From contig NZ_JACSWB010000157.1 in the NCBI RefSeq assembly GCF_016888135.1, positions 143,319-207,318 on the forward strand: a stretch of DNA of 64,000 bases, read 5' to 3'. The notes beneath the pieces were generated by a model, which was not told the DNA's origin, made no database searches, and worked only from the letters and a program-made list of their open reading frames with translations. The DNA comes from Leptolyngbya sp. CCY15150. GTDB taxonomy: Bacteria; Cyanobacteriota; Cyanobacteriia; RECH01. The position numbers were made by a program, and so were the translations under genes. Positions 54,119-63,190 of this stretch are shown here, piece after piece (within the stretch, counting starts at the first letter, position 1; each line of letters begins with the position of its first letter).

Positions 54119-54604
54119 TTAGGCGATCGGGTCGGTGCTGTCTAGCTCGGCCAAATCGGCTAAGACTTGATCAGCGTGCTCCGCTGGTTTAACCTTGCGA
54201 TAAATTTTTTCGATGACGCCATCGGCACCAATGATAAACGTATGGCGCATGATGCCCATATATTCCTTGCCCATAAATTTCTTCAGCCCATAGCTTTCAT
54301 AGGCCGTAGCCACCGCCGCATCGCCATCACAGAGCAGGGGAAAGGGTAAGTCGTACTTGGTGGTGAATTTGGTATGGGCTTTGGCATCATCGGTGCTGAC
54401 ACCCAAGACGACCACATGTTGGGACTGCAGATCTGGGTAGCGATCGCGGAAACCGCAGGCTTCTTTGGTGCAGCCGGGGGTATTGTCGCGGGGGTAAAAA
54501 TAGAGCACCACCCGCTGACCCTTGAGAGACGAGAGGCTAACGGTATTACCATCGCCATCCTGTAGGGTAAAGTCTGGGGCTAGATCGCCGGGATTTAAGG
54601 GCAT
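54119..54604 (-). CDS. Peroxiredoxin, BCP/PrxQ type
   Basis: A 161-residue thiol peroxidase that reduces hydroperoxides with thioredoxin. PGDLAPDFTLQDGDGNTVSL starts the thioredoxin-like fold; the peroxidatic Cys lies in YPRDNTPGCTKEACGFRDRY and the second Cys, five residues on, is the resolving Cys of PrxQ. GVSTDDAKAHTKFTTKYDLP and RHTFIIGADGVIEKIY are typical. Cyanobacteria usually have several PrxQ genes; this one stands alone, 111 bases from the Nudix gene in the same direction. Confidence 0.95.
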   Translation of the reverse strand: MPLNPGDLAPDFTLQDGDGNTVSLSSLKGQRVVLYFYPRDNTPGCTKEACGFRDRYPDLQSQHVVVLGVSTDDAKAHTKFTTKYDLPFPLLCDGDAAVATAYESYGLKKFMGKEYMGIMRHTFIIGADGVIEKIYRKVKPAEHADQVLADLAELDSTDPIA

Positions 54605-54883
54605 ACGAGGAAGCAGAACGCTAAAGATCTAGAGTTCATTCTATCGGATGTCTGTCCTGGGTTGACCCAAAAGGTTGGGCAGGGTGTGTAGGGGCGATCG
54701 CTGAGAACTATGGGATCCTCCCTGCAAAAATCCAGACAGTATGGCTACGTTTTGTGCCATCCCCCACAGATTTTCCTGGAGAGAATTGCTGATTTTCAGC
54801 CTAGGCGCTTTGGAAAGGGCTCAATCGGTGGCATGATATTGAATTAGCATGGCTCAATTTTGTGTCTATCGTAGGCTGCGGTT

Positions 54884-55069
54884 ATGGGGTTTGCAGATCT
54901 CTCGATTGTGGAAATAGCGGAAGACCACCACCTCTCGGTGGACAATGTTTTTCGGTTGTGCGATCGCTTGCAGATTTCCTACAAAACACCCCAGACTCGC
55001 CTGGCTTTGGAAGACGTGAAAGCGATTATTGAACTCATTGCCCAAGAAGGTGGACATCCATCGTCCTAG
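54884..55069 (+). CDS. Small conserved protein near psbV
   Basis: A 61-residue soluble, helical, acidic protein: MGFADLSIVEIAEDHHLSVD, NVFRLCDRLQISYKTPQTRL and ALEDVKAIIELIAQ. The pattern of a short helix-turn-helix-like fold resembles the N-terminal IF-2-like domain (hypothetical). I recall such a protein encoded upstream of psbV in other cyanobacteria, which fits its position here, about 250 bases from psbV. Function unknown. The start ATG 54884 is the only candidate. Confidence 0.7.
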   Translation: MGFADLSIVEIAEDHHLSVDNVFRLCDRLQISYKTPQTRLALEDVKAIIELIAQEGGHPSS

Positions 55070-55315
55070 GGCAATTCATCTGATTTTTGTACGCCATCCA
55101 ACCTTGATGAGTACTTTGGCTTATTTGTTTCAGACAAAACATATCGGAGAATTGGCCTAGCACTGGGCACCTATGCCAAGTAGCCTGTTCTGGCGATAAG
55201 GTTGACATCCGGTCTTATAACAAATATTCCAGCCAGACGAGGATAACGAGCCAACGCGATCGCTAAGTTGGGGCCCATGTGGAGATTTCACCAAGCTACG
55301 TTTCCAAGGAGAACC

Positions 55316-55813
55316 ATGTTCAAAAGACTCATTTGGCTTGTGGTCATGGCTGCATTCCTAACCTTCCAGACCTTTGTGGGAGTGGCAAATGCAGCAGAGT
55401 TAGACCTAGAGACCCGCACCATTCCGTTAAACGATAAGGGCGAAACCCTGGTGCTCAATCAATCCCAAGTGGTTGAGGGTAAGCGCCTATTTAACTATGC
55501 CTGTGGGCAATGCCATGCTGGGGGCGTCACCAAAACCAACTTTAACGTTGACCTAAGCCCGGCGTCGTTGGCCCTAGCTACTCCTCCACGTACCAACGTG
55601 GAAGCGCTTGTAGACTACATGAAAGACCCCACCACCTACGATGGTCTGGAGTCGATCGCTGAGCTACACCCAGCTATGAGCAGCGCGGACGTGTTCCCCA
55701 AAATGCGGAACCTCACAGACGATGATCTAGTGGCGATCGCCGGTCATATCTTGGTTCAGCCGAAGGTGCTCGGTGAGCGCTGGGGTGCTGGCAAGACTCG
55801 GTATAGCACCTAG
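55316..55813 (+). CDS. psbV: Cytochrome c550 (PsbV)
   Basis: A 165-residue extrinsic photosystem II subunit that stabilises the oxygen-evolving Mn4CaO5 cluster on the lumen side. A signal peptide of about 26 residues ends GVANA before AELDLETRTIPLNDKGETL, the typical mature start. The haem motif is CGQCH in FNYACGQCHAGGVTKTN; the second axial His lies in AELHPAMSSADVFPKMR. The C-terminal HILVQPKVLGERWGAGK is conserved. ATG 55316 has AAGGAGA upstream; an earlier GTG in frame is not needed. It is followed by the psbV2-like gene after 240 bases. Confidence 0.97.
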   Translation: MFKRLIWLVVMAAFLTFQTFVGVANAAELDLETRTIPLNDKGETLVLNQSQVVEGKRLFNYACGQCHAGGVTKTNFNVDLSPASLALATPPRTNVEALVDYMKDPTTYDGLESIAELHPAMSSADVFPKMRNLTDDDLVAIAGHILVQPKVLGERWGAGKTRYST

Positions 55814-56053
55814 ACGTCAAATCCGATCTCTAGACTGATAGCGCTGCCGACCGTTCTACCGCTGAGTAGGAGCATCTTGCTTGGATGTGGAGGGTGGGCA
55901 GCGCTTTGTTTGTGGATCTACGCCTGCTGGTCTTTGCCTACTGGTAGTCGCCAGATCCATTGACCAGCCTATAGATGAACCAACGCTGTTTCTGGAATGC
56001 CTCGCATCTTCAGGTAGCGTTATGATCGAAGCCGTGACCTGGTTTGACTGGCT

Positions 56054-56566
56054 ATGATGTTGACTGTTTTATCCCCTGCCCGCCGTTTGCTGCGCCGCTG
56101 TTTAGTGCTAGGCGTGGCGATCGCCCTTTGGCTATCCCTGACCACTCCTGCCCAAGCCGCATCCGTCGATCCGTTTATTCGGCGATACTTTGATGCCGCC
56201 GAGCCCGTTGCGCTGCCGGCCAATGCGGCGGGTGAAACCCAGCTTTTTTCAGCGGAAGATTTTGCCGCTGGCAAGGAATTTTTTAGCAGCACCTGCATTA
56301 ACTGCCATGTCGGTGGAGCGACACTACCAAACCCCACCGAATCCCTAGCGCTGGATGTTCTCAAAGGGGCCACACCCTCCCGCGATAATATCCAAGCGAT
56401 CGTTGCCTTTATGCGTCAACCCATGACTTATGACGGACAAGAAGTCTCGTTTTGGTGTCGGGAAGTGCCTGCTACCTGGCTGAGTGATGCAGAGGCAGAA
56501 ACAGTGGCGGCCTTTGTGTTGCGGGCAGCGGAGAAAGCGCCAGGCTGGGGTACGAGCGAGTTTTGA
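56054..56566 (+). CDS. psbV2: PsbV2-like c-type cytochrome
   Basis: A 170-residue precursor. The signal peptide ends near TPAQAASVDP. The haem motif is CINCH at residues 81-85 in FSSTCINCHVGGATLPNP. Unlike PsbV, the second ligand position is not a His: the sequence reads TYDGQEVSFWCREVPATW, with Cys135. In the PsbV2 structure from Thermosynechococcus, as I remember it, haem is bound by His and Cys, so the Cys here is the likely sixth ligand. The C-terminus AEKAPGWGTSEF is shorter than in PsbV. PsbV2 is a low-abundance paralogue; its role is unclear. ATG 56054 or 56057 starts the protein. Confidence 0.9.
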   Translation: MMLTVLSPARRLLRRCLVLGVAIALWLSLTTPAQAASVDPFIRRYFDAAEPVALPANAAGETQLFSAEDFAAGKEFFSSTCINCHVGGATLPNPTESLALDVLKGATPSRDNIQAIVAFMRQPMTYDGQEVSFWCREVPATWLSDAEAETVAAFVLRAAEKAPGWGTSEF

Positions 56567-56884
56567 GCGATCGCGACTGTCCCGTAGTCCGCCGAATTGG
56601 GGCAGGAATTTTCCATAAATTCTTAGGGATGTGACGTTGCCCCTACAAAACGGGATAGAATCGTAAAAGAATTCAGTTCATAACGTCTGCGGCGTGGCGA
56701 CGTACAGACGTTGAAAGGATCCCTGCGGGTGGACAACGAATGGCGGCTAAAAACGTCCTGTTTCGCTTCCCCACGTCAGGGCCGTCACGGGGGTAACCCC
56801 TGACTCCTAGCGTTGTATGCACTGCATCAACGGTGGGCCCACGCCACACGTCGAGTTATGCAAAGCGTTTCATACGAGATACCT
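56567..56884. other. Upstream region of petE
   Basis: About 320 bases with no gene. Long leaders are common for plastocyanin genes, so the petE promoter should be here; GGGATAGAATCG near 56652 has a -10-like TAGAAT but no well-spaced -35. No known copper-responsive site was recognised. Confidence 0.35.
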
Positions 56885-57265
56885 ATGAGATTGATTGCGT
56901 TGATGTCTAGAAGTTTGAGCGTGATGGTTTGCACCCTCGCGTTGGTTGCTACCACATTCCTGATGATGGCAGCACCTGCGTCTGCAGAAACCTTCACCGT
57001 TAAAATGGGCGCTGACAATGGAATGTTGGCGTTTGAACCCGCAAACCTCACCGTTAAGGCTGGGGACACTGTGAAATGGGTCAACAACAAGCTACCTCCC
57101 CACAACGTCATGTTTGAGGGCGATGGAGCCAAGTATTCCCACGACCAGTTGATGTTCTCTCCGGGTGAAGAATACGCGGTGACCTTTGATGAAGCCGGTC
57201 AGTTCAGCTACTACTGTGCGCCTCACCGGGGTGCTGGTATGGTTGGGAAAGTCACGGTTGAATAA
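56885..57265 (+). CDS. petE: Plastocyanin (PetE), short form
   Basis: A 126-residue precursor. Plastocyanin carries electrons from cytochrome b6f to photosystem I in the thylakoid lumen. The signal peptide ends APASA and the mature protein starts [18 protein letters not shown], about 92 residues. The type 1 copper ligands are all present: His in [11 protein letters not shown], Cys and His in [11 protein letters not shown] and Met in GMVGKV. The loop between the first His and [12 protein letters not shown] is short, as in some unicellular Synechococcus. ATG 56885 is chosen; an ATG six codons later (56903) is also possible. A good terminator lies about 70 bases after the stop. Confidence 0.97.
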   Translation: MRLIALMSRSLSVMVCTLALVATTFLMMAAPASAETFTVKMGADNGMLAFEPANLTVKAGDTVKWVNNKLPPHNVMFEGDGAKYSHDQLMFSPGEEYAVTFDEAGQFSYYCAPHRGAGMVGKVTVE

Positions 57266-57335
57266 GGTTTAGGAGCGATCGCTTCTGTCTATCCGAAGCT
57301 GGGCGATCGCACCACCGACACTTGAATAGATGAAG

Positions 57336-57386
57336 CATCCCCTGTGGTTAAAGCCCCTGTTGTTTTAACGTCAGGGGATGTTTTTT
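57336..57386 (+). terminator. Rho-independent terminator of petE
   Basis: CATCCCCTG (57336-57344) pairs with CAGGGGATG (57372-57380), with a further inner pairing of GTTAAA and TTTAAC, followed by TTTTTT. It is a strong stem and T-run after petE. Confidence 0.9.
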
Positions 57387-57525
57387 GGCAGCAGTTTGTA
57401 GAATCAAGGTTGATGGAGGGGGAACGGTGTTTCCCTGCGGAACGCTGTAGGTTCTGAAGCTTCACCCCGCCCCAATATCGCAACAGAACGCCGCAACAGG
57501 TTCATTCAACAAGACGGAGGACATC

Positions 57526-57954
57526 ATGGCCCATGCACGGTTTCATCTTGCCTTTCCCGTGGCCAACGTGGCCGATACCAAAACGTTTTATGCCGAGGGT
57601 CTCGGTTGTCAAGTAGGTCGCGAGACCGCTCAATCGGTGATTCTGAACCTTATGGGACATCAACTGGTGGCCCACGTCACCGAGGAGCCGATCCAGCCCC
57701 AGCGCGGCATTTATCCTCGCCATTTTGGTCTAGTGTTTGATGCGGAAGCAGATTGGGAAGCGCTGCTAGAGCGATCGCAACGGGCAGGACTCACCTTCTA
57801 TCAAGCTCCCAAGCGCCGCTTTCCTGGCTCCCTGCTCGACCATCGCACCTTTTTCCTGGTCGATCCGTTTCAGAACCTGCTGGAGTTTAAGTACTATTGC
57901 CATCCAGAAGCCATCTTTGGCGCGGCGGAGTTGGCAGAAATTGGCGATCGCTAG
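57526..57954 (+). CDS. VOC-superfamily (glyoxalase-like) protein
   Basis: A 142-residue protein of the vicinal-oxygen-chelate fold, with two betaalphabetabetabeta modules. HARFHLAFPVANVADTKTFY starts module one and RHFGLVFDAEADWEALLERS starts module two; the metal-site residues are candidates in FHLAF (His), ATRHFG region (His) and the Glu in NLLEFKYY. It belongs to uncharacterised VOC proteins, perhaps a dioxygenase or glyoxalase-like enzyme; substrate unknown. GGAGGA lies seven bases upstream of the ATG. It is monocistronic. Confidence 0.85.
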   Translation: MAHARFHLAFPVANVADTKTFYAEGLGCQVGRETAQSVILNLMGHQLVAHVTEEPIQPQRGIYPRHFGLVFDAEADWEALLERSQRAGLTFYQAPKRRFPGSLLDHRTFFLVDPFQNLLEFKYYCHPEAIFGAAELAEIGDR

Positions 57955-58040
57955 ACCTATCTTCAAGCAACCTCCTAGATTCATTCTGTTTTGAGCAACG
58001 TTGCAATGCTTGCCAATCGTTACCCCCACTAGTCGGCCAT

Positions 58041-58634
58041 CTAGGTCATCGGGCAAGACAGCGCCGTTTCTACGAGGTTGATGCAGCGAGGATCAGAAAC
58101 CATCCAGCGATGGATCAACACGGGGACGGTTTGTTCTAAACCAATGCCCAACTGGGAACTGTTGGCAGGCAAGATCATCAGGTCATAGGGCGTCCAGATC
58201 GACGTGAATTGGATCTGCTTGAGTTGATGGGCATCGGCATTGAGCGATCGCAGAAAGTCGCTGTTATAGCTCAGTTGCTGACCGCCAACCGTGGGCCAGG
58301 CATTGCCCGTGAGGGTGCCGCGATGGGGAGCTGATAGGGTGATGAAACGCTGGACGCGGGCCAAGCCACCCAAGCGCTGCAGGTAGTAGCGCCCGACAAT
58401 GCCGCCCATGCTGAACCCCACCAGGTCGAAGGGTTGATCGGGAGCGATCGCTTCCTCTACATACTGGGCCACCTGCTGGGCCAGATCCTCCAGCGGCGCG
58501 GTGCCCAAGTTCGGAGCCATATCCAACGCGTGAACTGACCAGCCCTGCTGAGTCAACTGCTGCCGCATGGTTGTAAAAATCTGCTGCTTATCAAAAATGC
58601 CGTGGAGCAGTAATACCGGATTGCGATCGCCCAT
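58041..58634 (-). CDS. Alpha/beta hydrolase, triacylglycerol lipase-like
   Basis: A 197-residue serine hydrolase. NPVLLLHGIFDKQQIFTTM is the oxyanion-hole HG motif; the nucleophile elbow is FDLVGFSMGGIVGRYYLQRL; FITLSAPHRGTLTGNAW follows as in lipase class 2-like enzymes; Asp in MILPANSS region and a final His in LIHRWMVSDPRCINL complete the triad. No signal peptide. ATG 58634 (MGDRNPVLLLHG) is preferred to one nine codons upstream. Substrate unknown. Confidence 0.85.
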   Translation of the reverse strand: MGDRNPVLLLHGIFDKQQIFTTMRQQLTQQGWSVHALDMAPNLGTAPLEDLAQQVAQYVEEAIAPDQPFDLVGFSMGGIVGRYYLQRLGGLARVQRFITLSAPHRGTLTGNAWPTVGGQQLSYNSDFLRSLNADAHQLKQIQFTSIWTPYDLMILPANSSQLGIGLEQTVPVLIHRWMVSDPRCINLVETALSCPMT

Positions 58635-58661
58635 CTGTCCTCCTCTGCCTAGATGTTTCAC

Positions 58662-59121
58662 TAGGATGACTGCCTGTTCACTGACTATCTGTATCAGCTA
58701 TGTTCAGTGTAGAAGTCTGTCAGAGCTTTGGCACCATCACCCGGACGCTTTGGCAACTGACTCTATCCCCTGGTTGATTAGACAAAAAGACCCTCACCCC
58801 AAACCCCTCTCCCAGGTCGGTAGAGGGGCTTTGAAAGCACCTGCACCTTGCTGGCTCCCTTTCGTCCCCTTCTGGGAAAAGGGGCTGGAGGATGGGGGGA
58901 CATGATGGGGCAGCTCACCAGCTCTATCCCCTAGGCGAAAACGCTAGGATTGACCTTGAAGCCTGAGGAACTTGTGCAGGATAATAGGGCGATACAACCT
59001 GTACACTGGATGGAATGGCTCGCAGGCCCACCCTGATGCCCATAGTCAGACGCTAGGGCTCGGGGAACGGATCACCTAGAGCCTGTGAGTGACTTAGCAA
59101 ACCCAATCTCCTGCAGCGATC
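58662..59121. other. Intergenic region with dispersed repeat copy B
   Basis: No gene is seen. Dispersed repeat copy B occupies 58785-58899 (listed separately). The remaining sequence upstream of ileS shows no T-box or other leader motif that I recognise. Confidence 0.5.
58785..58899. repeat. Dispersed intergenic repeat, copy B
   Basis: Begins AAAGACCCTCACCCCAAACC and has GGTAGAGGGGCTTTGAAAGC and CACCTGCACC, like copy A at 25475-25573; the last part (CCCCTTCTGGGAAAAGGGG) differs and forms its own hairpin. Orientation is the same in both copies. Confidence 0.75.
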
Positions 59122-61995
59122 GTGACAGCACCCGGCAGCTATAAAGACACCGTCAATCTTCCTAAGACCGAGTTCAGTATGCGGGCGAACGCGACCCAGC
59201 GTGAACCAGAACTCCAACAGTTTTGGGCAGACCATAACACCTATCGCACCCTGGCTGAGCAAAATCCGGGGGAACCCTTCACCCTGCACGATGGGCCGCC
59301 CTACGCCAACGGCACGTTGCACATGGGGCACGCGCTCAACAAAATCCTGAAGGACATTATTAATAAGTATCAACTGCTGAATGGCCGCAAAGCTCGCTAC
59401 ATTCCCGGCTGGGACTGTCACGGCTTGCCCATTGAGCTGAAGGTGCTCCAGGAGATGAAGCCGGAGGAACGGCGATCGCTCACTCCCATTGAGCTGCGGC
59501 GCAAGGCCAAGACTTGGGCTTTGGCACAGGTGGATCAACAGCGGGAAAGCTTTAAGCGCTATGGCGTTTGGGGTGACTGGGATCAGCCCTACCTCACCCT
59601 TTTGCCTGAATACGAAGCGGCGCAAATTGGCGTCTTTGGGCAGATGGTGCTCAAGGGCTATATTTACCGAGGGCTGAAGTCGGTGCATTGGAGTCCTAGT
59701 TCGCGGACGGCGCTGGCGGAGGCGGAACTGGAATACCCTGAAGGGCATACCTCTCGCAGTATCTATGCGGCGTTCCCTATGGTGTCGGCGGCAGACTCGG
59801 CCCAGGCGATCGCCCCCTATATTGAAAAGCTAGGTGTGGCCATCTGGACAACGACGCCTTGGACGATTCCCTCTAACCTAGCTGTGGCGGTGAACCCAGA
59901 GCTGACCTACGCGGTGGTGGAAGTAGACGGGGGAGCGATCGCTTTCCCGTATCTTCTCGTCGCCAAGGACTTGGTGGAGCGGCTGGGACAACTGCTGGGC
60001 GCAACGTTGACGGTGAAAGCGGAACTTCCCGGTAAGGCGCTGGAGTTTTCCACCTATCACCATCCCCTGTTCGATCGCGATAGCCCGATTGTCATCGGTG
60101 GCGACTATGTGACCACGGAATCGGGGACGGGATTGGTGCATACCGCGCCGGGGCATGGGGTCGATGACTTTAACGTGGGTCAGCGCTACGGTCTAGACGT
60201 GCTTTGCCCCGTGGATGAAGGCGGCATCTTCACCGCAGAGGCAGGCCCCTTTGAGGGCTTGAATGTGCTCAAGGATGCCAATGAAGCGGTGATCAAGGCT
60301 TTGATGGACGCCAAGTCGCTGCTGAAAGAAGAAGCCTACGTCCATAAATATCCCTACGACTGGCGCACCAAAAAGCCGACGATTTTCCGAGCCACAGAAC
60401 AGTGGTTTGCCTCCGTGGAAGGGTTCCGGGATGAGGCGCTGGCCGCCATTAAAGATGTGCGCTGGATTCCTGCCCAAGGCGAAAACCGCATCACCCCCAT
60501 GGTCAGCGATCGCAGCGACTGGTGTATTTCTCGCCAGCGTACCTGGGGCGTGCCGATTCCCGTCTTCTACCACATCGAAACCGGTGAGGTGTTGCTGAAT
60601 GCAGACACCATCGCCCATGTGCAGGCGCTGTTTGCTAAGCATGGATCCGATGTGTGGTGGGAATGGGACGTAGCCGACTTGCTGCCAGAAGCCTACCGCG
60701 CCCAAGCCGACCAGTATCGCCAGGGCATGGACACCATGGACGTCTGGTTCGACTCCGGTTCCTCCTGGGCCGCTGTGGCTATGCAGCGGGAAGGGCTCAG
60801 CTACCCGGTGGACATGTACCTAGAAGGATCGGATCAGCATCGCGGCTGGTTCCAGTCGAGCCTATTAACCAGCGTGGCGACCCATGGTCATGCGCCCTAC
60901 AAAACCGTTCTTACCCACGGCTTTGCCCTGGATGAACAGGGACGGAAGATGAGTAAATCCCTGGGCAATATCATCGATCCAGCCATCGTGATCAACGGCG
61001 GCAAAAACCAAAAGCAGGATCCGCCCTACGGTGCCGACGTTCTGCGCCTATGGGTGTCGTCTGTGGACTATTCCTCCGATGTGCCCATTGGGAAAACCAT
61101 CCTCAAGCAAATGGCGGATGTTTACCGCAAGATTCGCAATACATCGCGATTTTTGCTCGGCAACCTGCACGACTTTGACCCAGCCAAGGACGCCGTTGCC
61201 TACGACCAGCTCCCCGACCTGGATCGCTACATGCTGCATCGCATTAGCGAAGTCTTTACCGACGTCACCGATGCCTTCGAGAGCTTCCAGTTTTTCCGAT
61301 TCTTCCAGACGGTGCAAAACTTCTGCGTGGTGGATCTATCCAACTTCTACCTCGACAGCGCTAAGGATCGGCTATACATCAGCTCCGACCAGGCCCTACG
61401 CCGTCGCAGTTGCCAAACCGTCTTGGCGATCGCTCTGGAAAATCTGGCGAAAGCGATCGCTCCGGTGTTGTCCCACATGGCTGAAGACATCTGGCAGTTT
61501 TTGCCCTATCCCACCGCCCACCCATCGGTCTTTGCCGCCGGGTGGGTGCAGCTCGATCCGCAGTGGCAGCAGCCCGAGCTAGCCAAGACCTGGGTGGAAC
61601 TGCGCCGCATTCGTGACGAGGTGAACCGGGTTCTAGAAACAGCGCGATCGGACAAGGCGATCGGCTCTTCCCTGGAAGCTAAGCTGTTGCTCTACGTCGC
61701 CGATACTGATCTGCAGCAAGCGATGGCGGCACTCAATCCCACGAGCCTAGACGGCAATGGGGTGGATGAACTGCGCTATCTATTCCTCACCTCCCAGGTG
61801 GAGATCTTAGACTCCCCCGCAGCGCTCACGGGCTTGAAATACAGCAGTCAGTCGGATGCGCTAGGCATTGGCGTTACGGATGCGGAGGGAGAGAAGTGCG
61901 ATCGCTGCTGGAACTACTCAACCCACGTGGGTGAATCTGCCGAGCATCCGCTCCTTTGTGAACGCTGCGTGCCGGCCCTAGAGGGGAAATTCTAG
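59122..61995 (+). CDS. ileS: Isoleucyl-tRNA synthetase
   Basis: A 957-residue class I aminoacyl-tRNA synthetase charging tRNA-Ile. The HIGH motif is HMGH in PPYANGTLHMGHALNKILKD, the KMSKS motif is in DEQGRKMSKSLGNII, and WTTTPWTIPSNLAVAVNPEL belongs to the editing domain. The C-terminal zinc finger GEKCDRCWNYSTHVGESAEH with CERC closes the protein, as in bacterial types. It starts with GTG (59122), giving the cyanobacterial N-terminus TAPGSYKDTVNLPKTEF. No T-box-like leader was seen. A terminator lies about 95 bases downstream. Confidence 0.97.
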   Translation: MTAPGSYKDTVNLPKTEFSMRANATQREPELQQFWADHNTYRTLAEQNPGEPFTLHDGPPYANGTLHMGHALNKILKDIINKYQLLNGRKARYIPGWDCHGLPIELKVLQEMKPEERRSLTPIELRRKAKTWALAQVDQQRESFKRYGVWGDWDQPYLTLLPEYEAAQIGVFGQMVLKGYIYRGLKSVHWSPSSRTALAEAELEYPEGHTSRSIYAAFPMVSAADSAQAIAPYIEKLGVAIWTTTPWTIPSNLAVAVNPELTYAVVEVDGGAIAFPYLLVAKDLVERLGQLLGATLTVKAELPGKALEFSTYHHPLFDRDSPIVIGGDYVTTESGTGLVHTAPGHGVDDFNVGQRYGLDVLCPVDEGGIFTAEAGPFEGLNVLKDANEAVIKALMDAKSLLKEEAYVHKYPYDWRTKKPTIFRATEQWFASVEGFRDEALAAIKDVRWIPAQGENRITPMVSDRSDWCISRQRTWGVPIPVFYHIETGEVLLNADTIAHVQALFAKHGSDVWWEWDVADLLPEAYRAQADQYRQGMDTMDVWFDSGSSWAAVAMQREGLSYPVDMYLEGSDQHRGWFQSSLLTSVATHGHAPYKTVLTHGFALDEQGRKMSKSLGNIIDPAIVINGGKNQKQDPPYGADVLRLWVSSVDYSSDVPIGKTILKQMADVYRKIRNTSRFLLGNLHDFDPAKDAVAYDQLPDLDRYMLHRISEVFTDVTDAFESFQFFRFFQTVQNFCVVDLSNFYLDSAKDRLYISSDQALRRRSCQTVLAIALENLAKAIAPVLSHMAEDIWQFLPYPTAHPSVFAAGWVQLDPQWQQPELAKTWVELRRIRDEVNRVLETARSDKAIGSSLEAKLLLYVADTDLQQAMAALNPTSLDGNGVDELRYLFLTSQVEILDSPAALTGLKYSSQSDALGIGVTDAEGEKCDRCWNYSTHVGESAEHPLLCERCVPALEGKF

Positions 61996-62395
61996 GGTGT
62001 ATGTTCTTGCCGCCGAGGACATTTTTATACAACTGTCCGGATCGATGCTCTATCCCTGGAAGATTGAAGTGGTAGATGCACCCTGATTTAAACCCCCGCC
62101 CTTGCAACACAAGGGTTTGGGGTTTTTTATTGCCAAAAAATGGGGTTCCAGGGAGCGATCGATTCGTCTCATCCTTGTGGGGGGTGTTATGCCGATCAGA
62201 GGGGGAAGTTCAGCATCAACAATTAGCTGGCTTCGTTTCTGGGCTGAGGTATACAGAAAGTTCACTTGCTGCCTAATGCAGTAGTTCCGAAAGCTTTGAT
62301 ATAAAGCACCCATTGAGTGTTCAGGCGAATTGCCTATGAGGCGGCTTCAACGCAGCCTTCAAGCTACCTCCAGAGTTGATTTCCTTGCTTTCTGC
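61996..62395. other. Intergenic region after ileS
   Basis: No gene is supported. Its left part holds the ileS terminator (62090-62128). The rest carries nothing I can identify and marks the step into the toxin-antitoxin and pentapeptide genes. Confidence 0.4.
62090..62128 (+). terminator. Rho-independent terminator downstream of ileS
   Basis: AAACCCCC...CCCTTG and CAAGGG...TTTGGGG fold around CAACA, with a six-T run to 62128. One or two mismatches occur in the stem. Confidence 0.8.
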
Positions 62396-62728
62396 CTATA
62401 ACGATCGCAAAATAGCCGCGATCGCTGTCTTCAAGTTCGGTAATTCTTGCTCTACAGCTAACCAAACAATATCGAGGTCAATCTCAAAGTAGTTGTGAGT
62501 CAAAATGTTTCGCATTCCAATCATGTTTGACCAAGGTATTTCTGGGTGCTCGTCTCTGGTGGCTGAAGAAAGCGAACGGGAAGCCTCACCAATCACTTGC
62601 AGGTTTTGAGTGAACCAGGTTTGAATCAGTTCATTTTGCTCAAAGGCTTGTCTGCCTTGCACAGCATAGCGATCGATTCGTTCTATCGCCTCCAAGATAT
62701 CTTGCAATTTTTCGCGATCGTCTCTCAT
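62396..62728 (-). CDS. hepT: HepT-like RNase toxin (DUF86)
   Basis: A 110-residue all-helical protein of the HepT/HEPN family. [20 protein letters not shown] begins the first helix pair; the catalytic motif Rx4HxY is RNILTHNYF near residue 80, fully conserved. HepT cleaves or is otherwise an RNA-directed toxin, silenced by its MntA partner through poly-AMPylation of the Tyr in characterised pairs. The ATG 62728 overlaps the mntA stop by four bases (ATGA). The frame is open 26 codons upstream within mntA and those are not needed. Confidence 0.9.
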   Translation of the reverse strand: MRDDREKLQDILEAIERIDRYAVQGRQAFEQNELIQTWFTQNLQVIGEASRSLSSATRDEHPEIPWSNMIGMRNILTHNYFEIDLDIVWLAVEQELPNLKTAIAAILRSL

Positions 62729-63015
62729 AGGAGAATCGCCTCGCTCAGGACGCGATCGCGGATTCTGGGTCGCAGTCCTTTCTCGGTGACAACATCCACC
62801 GGACAATCCAGTAGCGCTTGTAAGTCCATCAGCAAACCGCCGAGGTCAAATAAGCTGCGTTCTGCCTCCAGTTCCACAAGGAAATCTACATCGCTGTCTG
62901 AGTCGGCCTCGCCCCGCGCCACGGAGCCAAAGATGCGAACGTTGTAAGCGCCATAGGTTGCCGCTGTTGCCAAAATTACTTCTCGTTTTTCCTGCAACTG
63001 TGCCCTAATGTTCAT
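62725..63015 (-). CDS. mntA: MntA-like minimal nucleotidyltransferase antitoxin
   Basis: A 96-residue nucleotidyltransferase: the GSx10DxD signature is complete in [20 protein letters not shown] (residues about 27-46). The rest ([37 protein letters not shown]) matches MNT antitoxins that AMPylate HepT. It is upstream of hepT with a four-base overlap. ATG 63015 is preferred; an earlier one at 63039 would add eight residues. The pair lies in the accessory end of the window. Confidence 0.9.
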   Translation of the reverse strand: MNIRAQLQEKREVILATAATYGAYNVRIFGSVARGEADSDSDVDFLVELEAERSLFDLGGLLMDLQALLDCPVDVVTEKGLRPRIRDRVLSEAILL

Positions 63016-63104
63016 ACGCAGCTTCCCGGTTTGTCTCAATTATCCCATTACCCCACTGCCTTATCCCCCCATTCTTTGACGTAACTTGGTTTGAACGCGT
63101 GCGC

Positions 63105-63152
63105 TCGGCATTGCCGTCTCGCAGAGAATCGGCGTTGCCGTCTCGCAGAGAA
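63105..63152. repeat. 24-bp tandem repeat, two copies
   Basis: TCGGCATTGCCGTCTCGCAG and its last four bases AGAA at 63105-63128 are repeated at 63129-63152 with one change. It lies between mntA and the pentapeptide gene and codes for nothing evident. Confidence 0.7.
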
Positions 63153-63190
63153 TCGCCCCATTAAACCCTCAAAACCCAAACCCCTCCGCT

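Noticed and set aside
59053..59748. A 231-codon minus-strand frame overlapping the start of ileS
   Set aside because: It is antisense to conserved ileS sequence and resembles no known protein.
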